Assembly: GCA_039989475.1 (NCBI GenBank)
Contig: JBDXHU010000005.1
Span: forward strand, 264,042-328,041
Direction of reading: 5' to 3'
Length of the DNA stretch: 64,000 nt
Source of the DNA: JBDXHU01 sp039989475
Lineage (GTDB): Bacteria; Pseudomonadota; Gammaproteobacteria; Pseudomonadales; Halieaceae
The translations under genes were made by a program, and so were the position numbers. The notes under the pieces were generated by a model. The model saw only the letters and a program-made list of their open reading frames with translations. It searched no databases and had not been told where the DNA came from. This document shows, piece by piece, positions 50,751 to 63,900 of the stretch (positions within the stretch are counted from its first letter, which is position 1; each line of letters begins with the position of its first letter).

Positions 50751-51575
50751 TCAAAAGGGCTGGTCGCCGTCTATGGTAATCCTTTCCATGCGGCGATGGG
50801 CAGGAAAATAGTCATTTACCGGCTTGTGCTGGGTGCTGCGATTGTCCCAGAAGGCCACTGCATCAGGGCTCCAGCGGAAGCGACAGCTGAACTGCGGAGC
50901 CTTTATATGCTTGAATAAAAATGAAAGTAAGTATTCACTTTCTTCGCTGCTGAGACCAGTTATATGGGTGGTGAACAGCTCGTTGACGTAGAGCAGTTTG
51001 CGGCCGTTTTCCGGGTGGGTGCGCACCACTGGATGCTCAACCGGCGGGTTGGCCTGCAGCGCTTCTGCCAGGCGCTCGCGACCGCCGGGTTGCGCCAGGC
51101 TCTCGCGAAAGCCGTGGCTGAAATCATGCACGGCGACAAGTCCCTCGAGAAATGACTGCATGGCCGGTGACAGGGCCGCAAAAGCAGCGGTCATGCTGGC
51201 GAACAAGGTGTCGCCGCCAGCTTCCGGGACGATGCGTGAGCGCAGCAAGGTGCCCATGGGCGGATGCGCCCGGAATGTCATGTCGGTATGCCATTTTTCA
51301 ATCAGGCTGGGCTTTTCCGTCGTGCTCTCGAGAATGGTGATAGCCGGGTGACCTGGCACGGTGGCATAGGCCGGATGTGTCTGTAAGGGCCCAAAACGCT
51401 CAGCCAGCGCCTGTTGCTGGGCTGGTTCCATGGCCTGCTCCCGAAAGAACAACACCTGGTATTTCACCAGGGTCTCGCGCAGGACCGCATACAGCTCATC
51501 GGAGACGGGCTGGCGTAAATCGATACCCTTGATTTCAGCACCCAATGCAGCCCCTGCAGGCTGAATATCTAACAT
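50751..51575 (-). CDS. TauD/TfdA-family Fe(II)/2-oxoglutarate dioxygenase
   Basis: A 274-residue 2OG oxygenase. The HxD of the iron triad is in WHTDMTFRAHPP, the distal His in NRSTQHKPVNDY and the 2OG-binding Arg in HRRMERITIDGD. TauD relatives hydroxylate sulfonates, phenoxyacetates or amino-acid derivatives; the substrate cannot be named. It is the first gene of the dioxygenase-phosphatase-STAS run (21-bp gap). Confidence 0.9.
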   Translation of the reverse strand: MLDIQPAGAALGAEIKGIDLRQPVSDELYAVLRETLVKYQVLFFREQAMEPAQQQALAERFGPLQTHPAYATVPGHPAITILESTTEKPSLIEKWHTDMTFRAHPPMGTLLRSRIVPEAGGDTLFASMTAAFAALSPAMQSFLEGLVAVHDFSHGFRESLAQPGGRERLAEALQANPPVEHPVVRTHPENGRKLLYVNELFTTHITGLSSEESEYLLSFLFKHIKAPQFSCRFRWSPDAVAFWDNRSTQHKPVNDYFPAHRRMERITIDGDQPF

Positions 51576-51915
51576 AGCCGGAGTCCAGTTTTTGTATCTG
51601 CCGAAAGTATAGAACAGAAATTGGCCGTGCCAAGCACGAGGCCAGGGATTCTGCGGGGCCCCCGCGTTTTGTAAAACCGGTTTTCCGGCAACTACTGAAT
51701 GTGTAGTGCTCGCGTTGCTTCTTTGCCAACCCTGTCACAGACTGGGTCAATAAAGCACTGTAGAAACGCGGTGAGAGGTCGATAAAGCCTTAGTATTCAG
51801 CTTGTTCAGGGCGATGTCGTCTGTCGCTCCGGACACCAAGTGCAAATTGAACCCGCCCGCTCCTGGAGCCGGTGGGTGTTGTCGTCGTTAGCAAGCCGCC
51901 AAAGGCAGGGTTGTT
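51576..51915. other. 340-bp regulatory gap upstream of the giant gene
   Basis: No gene is supported here. It includes a perfect 12-bp palindrome AAAACCGGTTTT at 51673-51684 and an AT-richer stretch with TTGCCA near 51723. A GCAGGG Shine-Dalgarno precedes the GTG at 51916. It should hold the promoter of the giant gene. Confidence 0.5.
51673..51684. promoter_or_regulatory. 12-bp palindrome, possible operator
   Basis: AAAACCGGTTTT is perfectly self-complementary and lies between the dioxygenase and the giant gene. A regulator site is inferred only from symmetry and position. Confidence 0.3.
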
Positions 51916-54900
51916 GTGAACTGGAAGAAGCGCTACAGGAAATTGGAAGAACGGGTCCTGCTCGATGCAGCGGGCGCCGTCACTATTGCCGATAGCGCCG
52001 ACGACATAAGCGATGATATCCAGGAGTCAGCCCGCGAACAGCTGCGCCTGGAGCAGGAAGAGCTCACCAGCCTGGTCGCCGCCCTCGGTGAAACCCAGGA
52101 CAACGCCGAAACCGGTGATGCTGTCATCGACAGTGGCCCCGAGATCCTCTTTGTCGACAGCCAGGTGGATGATATTGACCAGCTGCTGGCCAATCTGGCT
52201 GACGATGTCGAGGTCTACTTCATCGAGCCCGAGGATGACGGCGTCGCCTTTATTGCCGATGTGCTTAGCAACAGTGACAAGAACTACGCGGCCGTGCATA
52301 TCGTCAGTCACGGTGATTCGGGCGAGCTGCGCCTGGGCAACGCCACGCTGACTGCGGACAGCATGGCCGGGGATGCCTTGTCGCACCTGCAAAGCTGGGG
52401 TGAGAACCTCACCGACGAAGCGGACATATTGATTTACGGCTGTAGCGTGGCCGAGGGTGATACCGGGCTTGCCTTTGTGCAGCAGCTGGCCGAGATAACT
52501 GGCGCCGATATCGCTGCCTCGGTAGACGACACCGGTGCAGCAGCGCTGGGAGGCGACTGGGATCTTGAGGTGACGGCCGGCGCCGTCGAGGCTGAGCTCG
52601 CGATCGGCGATGCCACCCAGCGTAGCTGGGGCAATTTGCTGGCGCTAACGGTGGAAAGCCGCAATGACCTGGGTGGTGATGCTGCAGCTGACCAGACCCT
52701 GGCAGAAGCGCTGGCGCCGACGGGTAGCGGTGTCAACCTGTCCACGATTACCTTCAGTGGCGACAACGAGGCGATTGCGCTTTTCAATGACCTGGAGGAC
52801 GCCTCCTCGGGCAGCTTGATGGGCAACGGGGTGGTGATCAGCACCGGCCTGGTCGACAACCTGATCGGTGACGCCACGGTCGGCAATACCACCAGCGATA
52901 ACCTGGCCGGCGCCTCTGACGTCGACGATGCGGAACTCGACGCATCCTCAGCCGCCGAGGGTATCGACTTTGACCAGTTTGACGTTACAACCTTCGAATT
53001 TGGCTTCACACCGGACCCTGGTATTACCAAGCTGGCCCTGACCTACGTGTTCTCCACAGAGGAAACCTACCAGTACGCGGTCAACCAGGACTTCACCGAC
53101 CTGTTCGGGATTTACGTCAAGAACAACGAGGTTGGCCAGGCCTATAACGAGCTGGTCTTCAACAACCTGCGGGAATTGCACCAGGGCGCCGACCCCAATG
53201 TGGTGCTAAATGACAACACCGCCACCGATACTGGCGACAACGTCGAGATGAACTGGGTAACGACCCAGGAAGTGCAGGTGCTGGACCTGAATGTGTTGCC
53301 GGGCAGCGATAGTACTTATTCGATCAAGTTCGCACTGGCCGACCAGGAAGACTCGGCGCTTAACTCCGCTGCCTTCTTTGACTGGATAGGCTCGGCAATT
53401 CGTATCGATCTGGATGCGGACGACAGCAGCGGTGCGGTCGACCAGGACTTCGATACGAGTTTTGACGCATCACTGGTCACCCCGGTGCCGACGGTTATTG
53501 TCGACAGCGATCTCTACGTAGAAAACTACGATACCAGTACCTCGATTACCTCAATCTTCGTCGACTTGAACAATGCTTCCGGCTCTGACGCCCTGGCTGT
53601 CAACCTGGCGGGACTTAGCAATATCAGTGTGGTGAGCAACACCGGCAGCAGCATCGAGCTGGCCTGGACTGGCACCACAGGTGACCCGAATAACGTCGCC
53701 GAGATCACCGCGGCCTTGCAGGCGATCACCTACAGTAATAACGACGGGCTCAATACCAACCCGGATGACCGGGTTATCGAAATTTACCTGAGTGACGGCG
53801 AGACCAATAGCGGCGTCGTCAGCACCACCATCGACATGTTGCGGGTGGTGGAAACGCCAACGGTTAATGCCCTGTCCACCAGCAGCAGCCAGCCGACCCT
53901 GTCCGGTACCTTCGACGAAACCAACGCTGCCACTTTGCAGATCACTGTGGACGGCACCCTCTATACCTATAATCTGGCCGGTTCGCCGCCGGCGGGCCTG
54001 ACTACAGACGGCAGTGGTAACTGGACCCTGGATTTGGCTGTCGCCGGTCAGACCCTGGCTGATGGCAGCTATGAGGTCACCGCATACAACGAGAATGCGG
54101 ATGCTAACGCCACGGATACCAGCAGCAATGAGCTACTGGTGGCATCGGGTGGGGCCCTTATCGCGACCGATGACACTCTCACGGTTGGAGAGGACGATAG
54201 TGTCACCGCGGTGCCAGCTACAGGTGTGCTCAGCAATGACCTGTTCGCCATGGGGCTGGATCCCGCGCGGCCGGCGCTGGCGACCACCGGTGCCGGCGGC
54301 AGTGCCCTGTACTCCAATTTTGACGCTTCTCTTGATACCGACAATGACGGCAGCTGGGATGATAGTGCCGTCGACGGTACGGGCAACCTCGACCGTACCT
54401 GGGAGTGGGCGGGCAATAAGCAGCCGATAGCGGTCACAGGGAGTTCTGTGGCCGGGATAACTTACGCTTTTGATTTTGACGGCACTGAAGAAGCGGCCAT
54501 AAGTGGACGCCTCAATGGCGGTTTGTCAGAGAATTCGGCCAACTTTGAGTTCTGGTTGAAGCTCGATAGTGGCCTGACTACCGGTACCAACTACATCATT
54601 GTCGATATGGGTGACGCTAACGAGGGCTTCACCCTGGCCTACCGGCCCACGGCCACCGGCAATGGTGAGTTCGTGGTTTATTTCGATGATGACGACAGTG
54701 GCACCAATGGCACGTCCATACTGTCGCTGGGAAGTGACCCGGCCTTTGATCCGACCAGCGACTTCCTGCAACTGGTGCTGTCCTTTGACGACGTAAACGA
54801 ACAGATCCTTTGGCACATCAACGGCCAAACAGCGGCCGCGGCCGGTCTGACGGTGACGGGTGCCTCTCTGGCTATTGATGACTGGGCCAAGGAAGAGGAT

Positions 54901-57900
54901 GGCGAAGATGTGCTTGGCGGCGTCGGCGAGCAGATAGGTGGCTCCAATGCGGGTGTTGTTGGTCCCACGGCCAATTTCGTTGGTGAGATTGCGGTGATGC
55001 GCCTCTACGGCCATGACACAAATAACAATACCGAGCGGGCTGTCCCACTTTCAGATACTGACATCCAGAACAACTACCTGCACTTCACCCAGACCACGGG
55101 TGCCAGTGTGACCGAGGTCAACGCGGTGGCCGGCAATGTAGGCAGCGTGGTGGTTGGCAGCGGCGGCGGTAACTTTATCGTCAATGCTGACGGCAGTTAC
55201 AGCTACGATCCTAATGGTGCATTTGAGTACCTCGGGCCGGGTGATACCGCGACTGACTTTGTCACTTACACAATTGATGACGGCTCCTCCACCGACACTG
55301 CGACACTGACAGTCACAGTCACCGGCGTTGACGATGCCCCGGCAGCACCAGGGGCCGCCCTGGGTGTGGGTGTGGATGACAATGACACGCCATTGGGCCT
55401 GACGGTGCCCGGTGTTGCGCCTAACAGCCTCGATCCGGATGACCCTGATGTTAACCTGACGATCACGGTAACGGCGCTGCCCAGCGAGGGCACGATTACG
55501 CTTGCCAGCGGCACGGCGCTGACGGTAGGCCAGACGCTCACCGTGTCCCAGCTGCAGGGGCTTGAATATGATGCGCCGGGCAGTGGCAGTTACGGCGGCG
55601 CTGCGATTAGTGATTTCACCTACGAAGTAGACGATGGCTATAACCTGCCGGTAGAGGGAGTGGTCACCATCTCCATCGATGGCTTCATCCCGGAACCGAC
55701 GGTGGTCAGCCAGACCACGATTGAACAGAGTCCGACCCTGACCGGCACCTTTGACGGTATTGGTGCTGAAACACTGACCATCATCGTCGACCCGGGCGGC
55801 CCGGAGCAGGCCACTTATACGGCGATCGACATACAGACCTCGCCCGTGCTGGATACCGGCCTTGTTATAGACACGGTAGCCGGCACCTGGACCCTGGACC
55901 TGGGTGTTGCGTCCCAGGTGCTGCCCGAGGGCAGCTACGATATCGAGGTCACCAACACCAAGGACAGCGGCGCGACTACCGCAACGGACACCAGCAGCGC
56001 TGAGCTGGTTGTTGATTACATTGAAATCCCCACGGTGGATGGGCTTACCACAAATATCCAGTCGCCGGTGCTCACCGGTAGCTTCGACGAGGCCAATGGT
56101 GCCAGCCTGACCCTTGATATCACCGACCCGGACGGTCCCAACGACTATGGCACCTATACCCTGGGCGACCCGGGCTTTAGCAGCGATGGCTTCGGCAACT
56201 GGACCCTGGACCTCTCTGTTGCCGATGGCGCCGGCGGTAGCGCGGGCACGGTGCTGGCTGACGCAGAAACCTACGATATCGACACCAGTAGCAGCGGTGG
56301 TGGTGTCACCCAGGTTGATGTCACAGCCGCCGAGCTGGTGGTCGATACCTCGCTGATCGAAACCGCTGTCGATGACACCCTGACAGTCACCGAAGATGAC
56401 AGCCTGGTTGCAATCCCTGCTGACGGCCTGATCACCAACGACTTCAATGTCATCAGCACACTGGACACAAGCCTGCAGCGGGATTACGTCGCGGCGGATG
56501 ATATTGGCGGCAATGACCTTTGGACCGATAACAACCTGCTGGGCATCAACTGGGACTTTGGCAGCCCGGTCAGCCAGAATACCGCGCCTGGCTCCAATTA
56601 CCCGGGTATCACCGAGAGCTATAACTTTGATTTAGCGGGGGCCACATCGACCATCGACTGGCCCGGTGCAGACACCGAGGCTTCTCACTCCTTCGAGTTT
56701 TGGGTCAAGCCCGGTGACGTCGGTGCCAGCACCCTGACCAGCGGCACCGAGTACCTGGTTTTCGAAGCCGGTGATACGGCGGAAGGCTTTTCCGTTACCT
56801 ACACCTACAATGCCGGCGCAGATGATGTCGTCACCCTGTATTACGATGACGATGACAGCGGTACTACTGCAACGCTGTCCTTAAACGTGGCTGCGGCTGA
56901 GCCGCCGGATGAGTTCCTGCAGATCACAGCCGTATTCAATGACGCCAACGACAGCATCCAGCTACACATCGACGGTGGCACCGCCAGTGGCTTTGGAGAT
57001 AGCGCCACGGTCAGTCCCGGTGCTGACCTGGATTGGTCTGATACCGATGACGCGGGCCTGGGCACGGTGGCCGGGAACCTGGGTGCCGGTTCAATTGCGG
57101 GTACACCGTCTGATTTCCTCGGCGAGATGGCGATTGTACGGGTGTACGACGGTGCGCTATCTACGGCTGATGTGAACGGTAACTTTGGCGCCGTTGCAGA
57201 TCATTTCTACGTATCGGCAGTGGACAATGGTGGCGCACCCCAGGGCCTTACCGAACCCCCGGGATCCAGCGCGCCGGATTCCGTCACTATTACCGGCAGC
57301 AATGGCGGCCAGTTTGTTATCTATAGTGACGGCGGTTATTCCTACGACCCGAACGGCGTTACCCCGGACTTGTTCCAGTCCCTGGGAGACGGTGACAGCG
57401 CTACTGACACGGTGAACTATACGGTCACCGATATTTATGGCAACAGCGACAGCGCCACCCTGACCGTTACCATCGATGGCATTAATGATGCGCCGGCGGC
57501 ACCCGGTAATACCCTGAATGTCGGTGTGGCTGATATCAATACCCCACTGGCTATTACCGCCGTCGGTGTAGCACCCAACAGCCTGGACATCGACGATATA
57601 GATTCCAGCCTGACGATTACCGTGACCGCCCTGCCCAGCGAGGGTGAGGTGACGTTGGGCACCGGTGCCGCAGTGACCCTGGGCCAGACCCTGACGGTGG
57701 CCCAGCTGCTGGCGCTGCAGTATGACTCGCCCAATTCAGCGGGTGGCTCCTACGCCGGCGCACCGATTACCGACTTCACCTATACCGTGGACGACGGCAC
57801 TGCGCCGCCGGTTGAGGGCGTGGTTGCGTTCAACATCACCGGGTTTATTAATGAGCCGTCGGTTGTATCCCAGACCACGGTCAACCAGCTGCCCACCATA

Positions 57901-60900
57901 ACCGGCAGCTTTAATAGCGCGGCCGCCGCGACCCTCACCGTGGAGATTTTTGACGCCGGCACCAGCAATTCACTGGGGCTGTACACCCTGGGTGCTGCCG
58001 GATTCAGCAATGTCGGTGATGACTGGACTCTGGACCTGGCGGCGGTGGGCTTGCCGCCGAGCCTGGTGGCGGGCAGCAACTACGATGTTGAGGTGTTTGT
58101 TGACGATGGCTCCGGCGGTACTGCCACCGATCCGACCAGCTCTGAACTGATTATCGAGGCGCTGGGTCCGAGCACGGTCAACAACCTGATTACCAGCTCC
58201 ACCAGCCCCACCCTGACCGGTAGCTTCGACGAGGCCGATGCCCAGCAGCTGACCGTTGAAATCTTCCTTGATGATGGCGCTGGCGGGCCGGGCGCTGCAC
58301 TTGCCGGCCCCTACACCCTGAGTGGTACCGCCGCCCTGACCTCCGATGGTAGCGGCAACTGGACTCTGGATCTCAACGCGCTCGGCGTGACGCTGCCCGG
58401 TCCCTACGCGGCTGATTTTCATGTCAGTGTTGAGACTACCGGAATCGGCGCAACCCAGACTACCGATAACGGCACGGGTGCTGTAGTCGAATTGACGGTC
58501 GATCCTTCGCTGACTATCCAGGGTAACCCGGATGTGCTGGCTGTGGATGCCGACGGTGGCCCAATAACGGTTCCTTCCACCGGTGTGCTGACAAATGATG
58601 TGGGCCTGGCCGGTTCGCTCAACAGCAATTTGCTGAGCGCTTATATTGCGGAAACAGATACACCCAACAACCCGGTGTTTGAAGATGAGCTGAGCAGTGG
58701 AGTCGATTTCCTGTTTGGCTTCTCGCAGAACCCCAACCTGTTCCCGAATACCAACTACCCCGGTCTGGTTGAGTCCTACAATATCGCCGGTGGAGCTGAC
58801 GCCAGTGCCGATTATGCCGACATCATCACCGATGCTGATGCCAGCTTTGAGTTCTGGTTCCAGGCTGAGGCCAGCGTGGTCGACGGCACCGAGTACGTGG
58901 TCTACGAGACCGGTAGTGCCAGCGCCGGTCTTGCCCTGACCTACACCTACAATGCCAGCGGCGACGATGTCCTGACACTGTATTACAGCGATGCAAGCGG
59001 CGGTGGCACGGCGACGATTCCGCTAACACTGGTTGGCATAGATCCAACCGCTGAGTACATCCAGGCGGTGGTGGTGCTGGATACAAACAATGGCCTCGGT
59101 CTGCATGTGAATGGCGGCAGCGGCACCCTCGGTGGTTTGAGCGCCACCTCGACCGCCAGCGTTAATGACTGGAGCGATGGTGATGACGCCGGTCTCGGCA
59201 AGATTTCCGGTACGCTTGGCGCGGGTTCCCTGGTCACCGGTACCCCCGCGGCGATCCCGGCGGAGTATTCCATTGTCCGGGTTTACGATACGGCGCTGGC
59301 GGCGGGATCACCCGGCTCGCCCAGCACCATCGCCGACGGCTTTGTCAGCGTCGCCAACCACCTCTATGTGACTGCGGCGGGCCCTGATGCGGGTAGCCAG
59401 ACAGCGCCGGTGGCCGAGCCGGTTCCAGGTGCGGCAGCCCTGGCCATCGGCACGACCTCAGATTCCGGCGCAGCCGTGACTATTTATACCGATGGCAGCT
59501 ACAGCTATGACCCGACCGGTGTCGTTGCCTTTATTAACCTTGCTGATGGCGAAACGGCGACAGATACCTTTGTTTATACCGTCGCCGATGTACTGGGTAA
59601 TCTCGATACGGCAACCGTGACCATTACCGTAACCGGTGCCAACGAGGCGCCGGTCATCACCAGTGCCAACTCAGCCACGGTTGATGAGAATATCTCTACA
59701 GCGACCACGGTGCTGCAAGTCACAGCCACCGATGTGGAAACACCGGGTACGCTTAGCTACAGCCTGGCCGGCACCGATGCGGCGCTGTTCAATATCGATG
59801 CGTCTGGCAATATCACCTTCGCTGCCTCACCCGACTTCGAGATACCCGTCGATGGCAATGGCGATAATGTCTACGAAGTCACGGCCCAGGTGTCGGACGG
59901 CATCGACACTACCAACCAGGCCGTCACCATCACGGTGCAAAACCTCAACGAGCTGCCGGGTGAGGTCACCAACCTGACCCTGGTGGTGGAGAGTGGTACC
60001 GAAGACACCGTTAGCAATAGCTTCCTGCAATATGTCGATGAAGACGCGGGTGATGCTGCCGGACAGGTTACCTACACCGTGACTGACCTGCCGGACAACG
60101 GCGACCTCAAGATCAACAGCGTGGTTGCTGTTCTGGGCGCGACCTTTACCCAGGCTGATATCGATGCCAGCTTGATCAGCTACGAACACGATGGCAGCGC
60201 CACCAGCAGCGACAGTTTCGATTTTGATGTCGATGATGATGAGGTCGATGCGCTCGGTCCTGTTGCCGGTACCTTCACAATTAGCATTGGTGATGCCACT
60301 GCGCCGCTGGCACCCAGCGTGGACCTGATTGATAGCTCCGATTCCGGCACCTTCAATTCCGATGACCTGACCAGTGACGCCACCCCAACCTTTGAGGTCA
60401 CCTTCGACCAGGGCGGTGCGCTCAATACCAATACGGTAGCCGGAGACTCGGTACAGCTCTATTTTGACGGTGTGGCCTTTGGTGCGCCGGTGCTGATCGG
60501 TGCGGGAGACATCACCGCGGGCTTTATCCAGGTGACCACTGGAGCGGTGCCCGACAGCGTGGTGTCTGTCACGGCAACAATTATTGATGCGGCCACTAAC
60601 GAATCCAATCCGTCGGTGGCCTTGCCAGTCGAAATTGATACCACCCTGTCGATTCCGGGTGTGAACAGTATTGGCACCCAGGACAATACGCCGATACTCA
60701 CTGGCACGTACGACAGCAGCGACACCTACGACAGCCCTATTAATCTCACGGTAACCGTAACCGGTACCGGTGGTCCCTTTGTTTACACCCTGGCCAGCCC
60801 GGAACTAAGCATTAGTTCGCCGGGCAACTGGGAACTGGACCTCAGCGCGGCAACGCCCCTGGCCGACGATACCTACGGTGTCACCGTCGATATTGTGGAC

Positions 60901-63900
60901 CTGGCCGGCAACACGGGCCAGGGCATTGGCAGTATGACCGTGAACACCACCGGCACCCTGGTATTGGTGGTGGACGATGCGCTAAGCGTTGGCGAAGACG
61001 ATGGCCCGCTGACCGTTCCGGCCGCGGGTATTCTCGCCAATGACATTATTTTGCTGGATCCCACCGGCGGAGAAACCGTTGAGACAAGCCTGTTGGTGTC
61101 AGACTTTGATGCCGGCGCTGCGGGCAATGATAACAACACCTGGATCAACGCCGCGACCGAGCTCGGCAATTTCAATCTTGGCGCCGGCGTCACCCTGGAT
61201 TCAAGTCCGGGACTTTCCAATATCACGGCGATAACCGCTGCCTACGATTTCGATGGTAGCGGCACATCTACGGCGATATCTGCTATAGCACCGACCAATG
61301 CCTTATCGGAGGAGCCTACAACTTTCGAGATGTGGCTGAAGCTGGACGCTCTCGGTGCCGGTGACGCCAACAAGGAATATGTATTGATGGATGCCGGCGA
61401 CACTGCTGCCGGCTTCTCTCTTGTCTATCGCGCCCCGGCGGATCCCAACAGCCCGGAAGATGGAGAGCTGGTTGTTTACTTTGACGACGCTGATTCAGGC
61501 ACGACCCAGACCGTCACCCTGGGCCTGAATGGCACTATCGATCCCACTGAGGAATTCTTCCAGATAGCCGTGCGTATTCTGGACGCTGATGCCAACAGCC
61601 TCATCAGTATTAGTGCTAACGGCGGTTCAGCCGTGGCCGGTGGTCTGGAATCCTCGGTGGCGATTAACCTCGATGACTGGAGTGTCGACAGCCTCGAGAA
61701 CTTTGCTATTGGCTCAGTAAACGCTAACCAGGGCGGCAGCAGCCAGGTGCCGGGTGGCACGGTCAACGCCAACTTCGCTGGCCAGATTGCCCTCTTCCGG
61801 ATGTACGAAGATACCGGCCCGGTTGGCGCCAGCAACACGACGCTGACTGACACCCAGATCGGCGACAACTTCCTGGCCACTATTAATGCCGACCCCTATA
61901 TTTCCCAGATTGAAAATCCGGTCAGCATGGTCAGCGCGTCACTAGATCCACCCAGCGGCTCAACCTTTACCGCGACCATTGAGGGCACCGCCGGCGGCGA
62001 GTTTACCGTTAATAGTGACGGCAGCTACACCTACAACCCCAACGGTATTACTGCCGGTGCCTTTGACTATCTGGAAGATGGCCAGACCGTTGTCGACAGT
62101 ATCGAGTACACGGTTATTGCGGCCAATGGCCTTACCGATACCGCGGCTATCAATGTCACAGTTACCGGCGTCAATGATGCACCCAGTCTGGCGGCCAACT
62201 CGCCGCTGACCCTGGATGAGGGTGCATTGGGCACCGTTAGCAATGTAGAGCTGGATACAATCGACCCGGATGATGCTGCCGCGGACCGGGTTTTCACCGT
62301 GTCCGGCTTGCCGGCTAACGGCGATCTACTCATAGACGGTGTGATTGCGACCGTTAGCGCCACGTTTACCCAGGATGATATTGATACCGGCAAGATCACC
62401 TACCAGCACGATGGTAGCGAGACCATCAGCGACACTTTCAGTTTTACCCTGGAAGACGGTAACGAGGATGGCAGCCCCGCCAGCGGTGGTACCTTCTCGT
62501 TTGTCATTACTCCGGTTAATGATGCGCCGGACTTCCTGCCGCAAACCTTCCAGTATCCGGAGAACAGCGTTGCCGATGATGTGATCGGCACCCTGGTGGC
62601 GACAGATATCGAAACCAGCGTCACTGGCTTCACCTTCACAGCCACTGGCACCGATACCAGCGCGGATGGTTTCTACCAGGTAGACAATAGCGGTGTGGTT
62701 ACCATTACCGCGGCTGGTGTTGCCGCCGCTGACAATAATGATTTTGAAACCGGTGCCAATAGCTTCAACTACGACATCGATGCCAGTGATGGTACCGATA
62801 GCACCACGGCGACTATCACGCTGGAAGTTACCGATGTTAACGATCCGCCGACCGAGAATAATAATGTCGTATTAGTGGTGGATGAGGGTGGTAATGAAAT
62901 TGTCGCCCAGAGCTTCCTTGAGTATATCGACCAGGATGTCAGCGATACGCCAGACCAGGTCACCTTCACCCTTACCGGTCTGCCAGCCAATGGCATCCTT
63001 TATATAGACGGTGTTGTGGCTGCGGTAAATGACACCTTCACCCAGCAACAGATCAACGACAACGAGATCGTCTACGAACACGACGATACCGAAACAACCA
63101 CTGATAGTTTCAGCTTCTCGGTCGATGATGGCGATGAAGATGGCGGTGGCGCGGAGTTGGGGACGTTTACGCTTTCTATTACGCCGGTTAATGATCCGCC
63201 GGTGGCTGTGGCGAGTTTGGTCACGGCCACCGAAGATACGACATTTACCTTTGCGCCGACGGATTTCAATTTTACCGACGCTGAAAGCGATGCCCTGGCA
63301 TCCATTACGATTGCGAGCGCGCCTGGTGGCTCTGGAACGCTGCTTTATAACGGCTCAGCGATCACGTATCCGACAACGATAGCCTCGGCTGACATCGGCT
63401 TGCTGACGTTTGTTCCGGTTGCGAATGAGAACGGCAGCGGCTATGCGTCTTTTGACTTTACGGTCAATGATGCAGATTTGGGCGTCACAGCGGCGACGCT
63501 GACGATTGATGTTGATTCGGTCGATGATCAAGTCACGGATTCCGACGAAGTCATCTCGGTTGATGAAGACAGCGGCGCGAATGTGGGAACAGTGCTCAGT
63601 GACGCGGCGAGCGACGACGGTGCGGTGACGGTGACGACGTTTACGGTTTTCGGCGATGCGACGGTTTACCAGGCAGATGGTACTGGCACGGGCGACACGG
63701 CTACGATCGCGGGCGTCGGCAGCTTGCAAATCCAGAGTGATGGTAGTTACACGTTTACGCCGGTGGCGAATTACAACGGTGCGGTGCCGGTGGCGACCTA
63801 CACGGTCACCGATGGTTCAGGCACGGACGACACTAGTACCTTAACGATCACGGTCGATCCCGTTGATGATGGCGCGGCGACGCCGAACCCGGTTAGCGAG

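Noticed and set aside
51535..51750. Small minus-strand frame (71 codons) upstream of the dioxygenase
   Set aside because: It overlaps the dioxygenase start, has no Shine-Dalgarno and no family resemblance.
52434..53030. Antisense frames within the giant gene
   Set aside because: Many such frames occur across 52-64 kb because the repetitive GC-rich coding strand lacks stops on its complement; all are Ser/Val-rich and domain-free.
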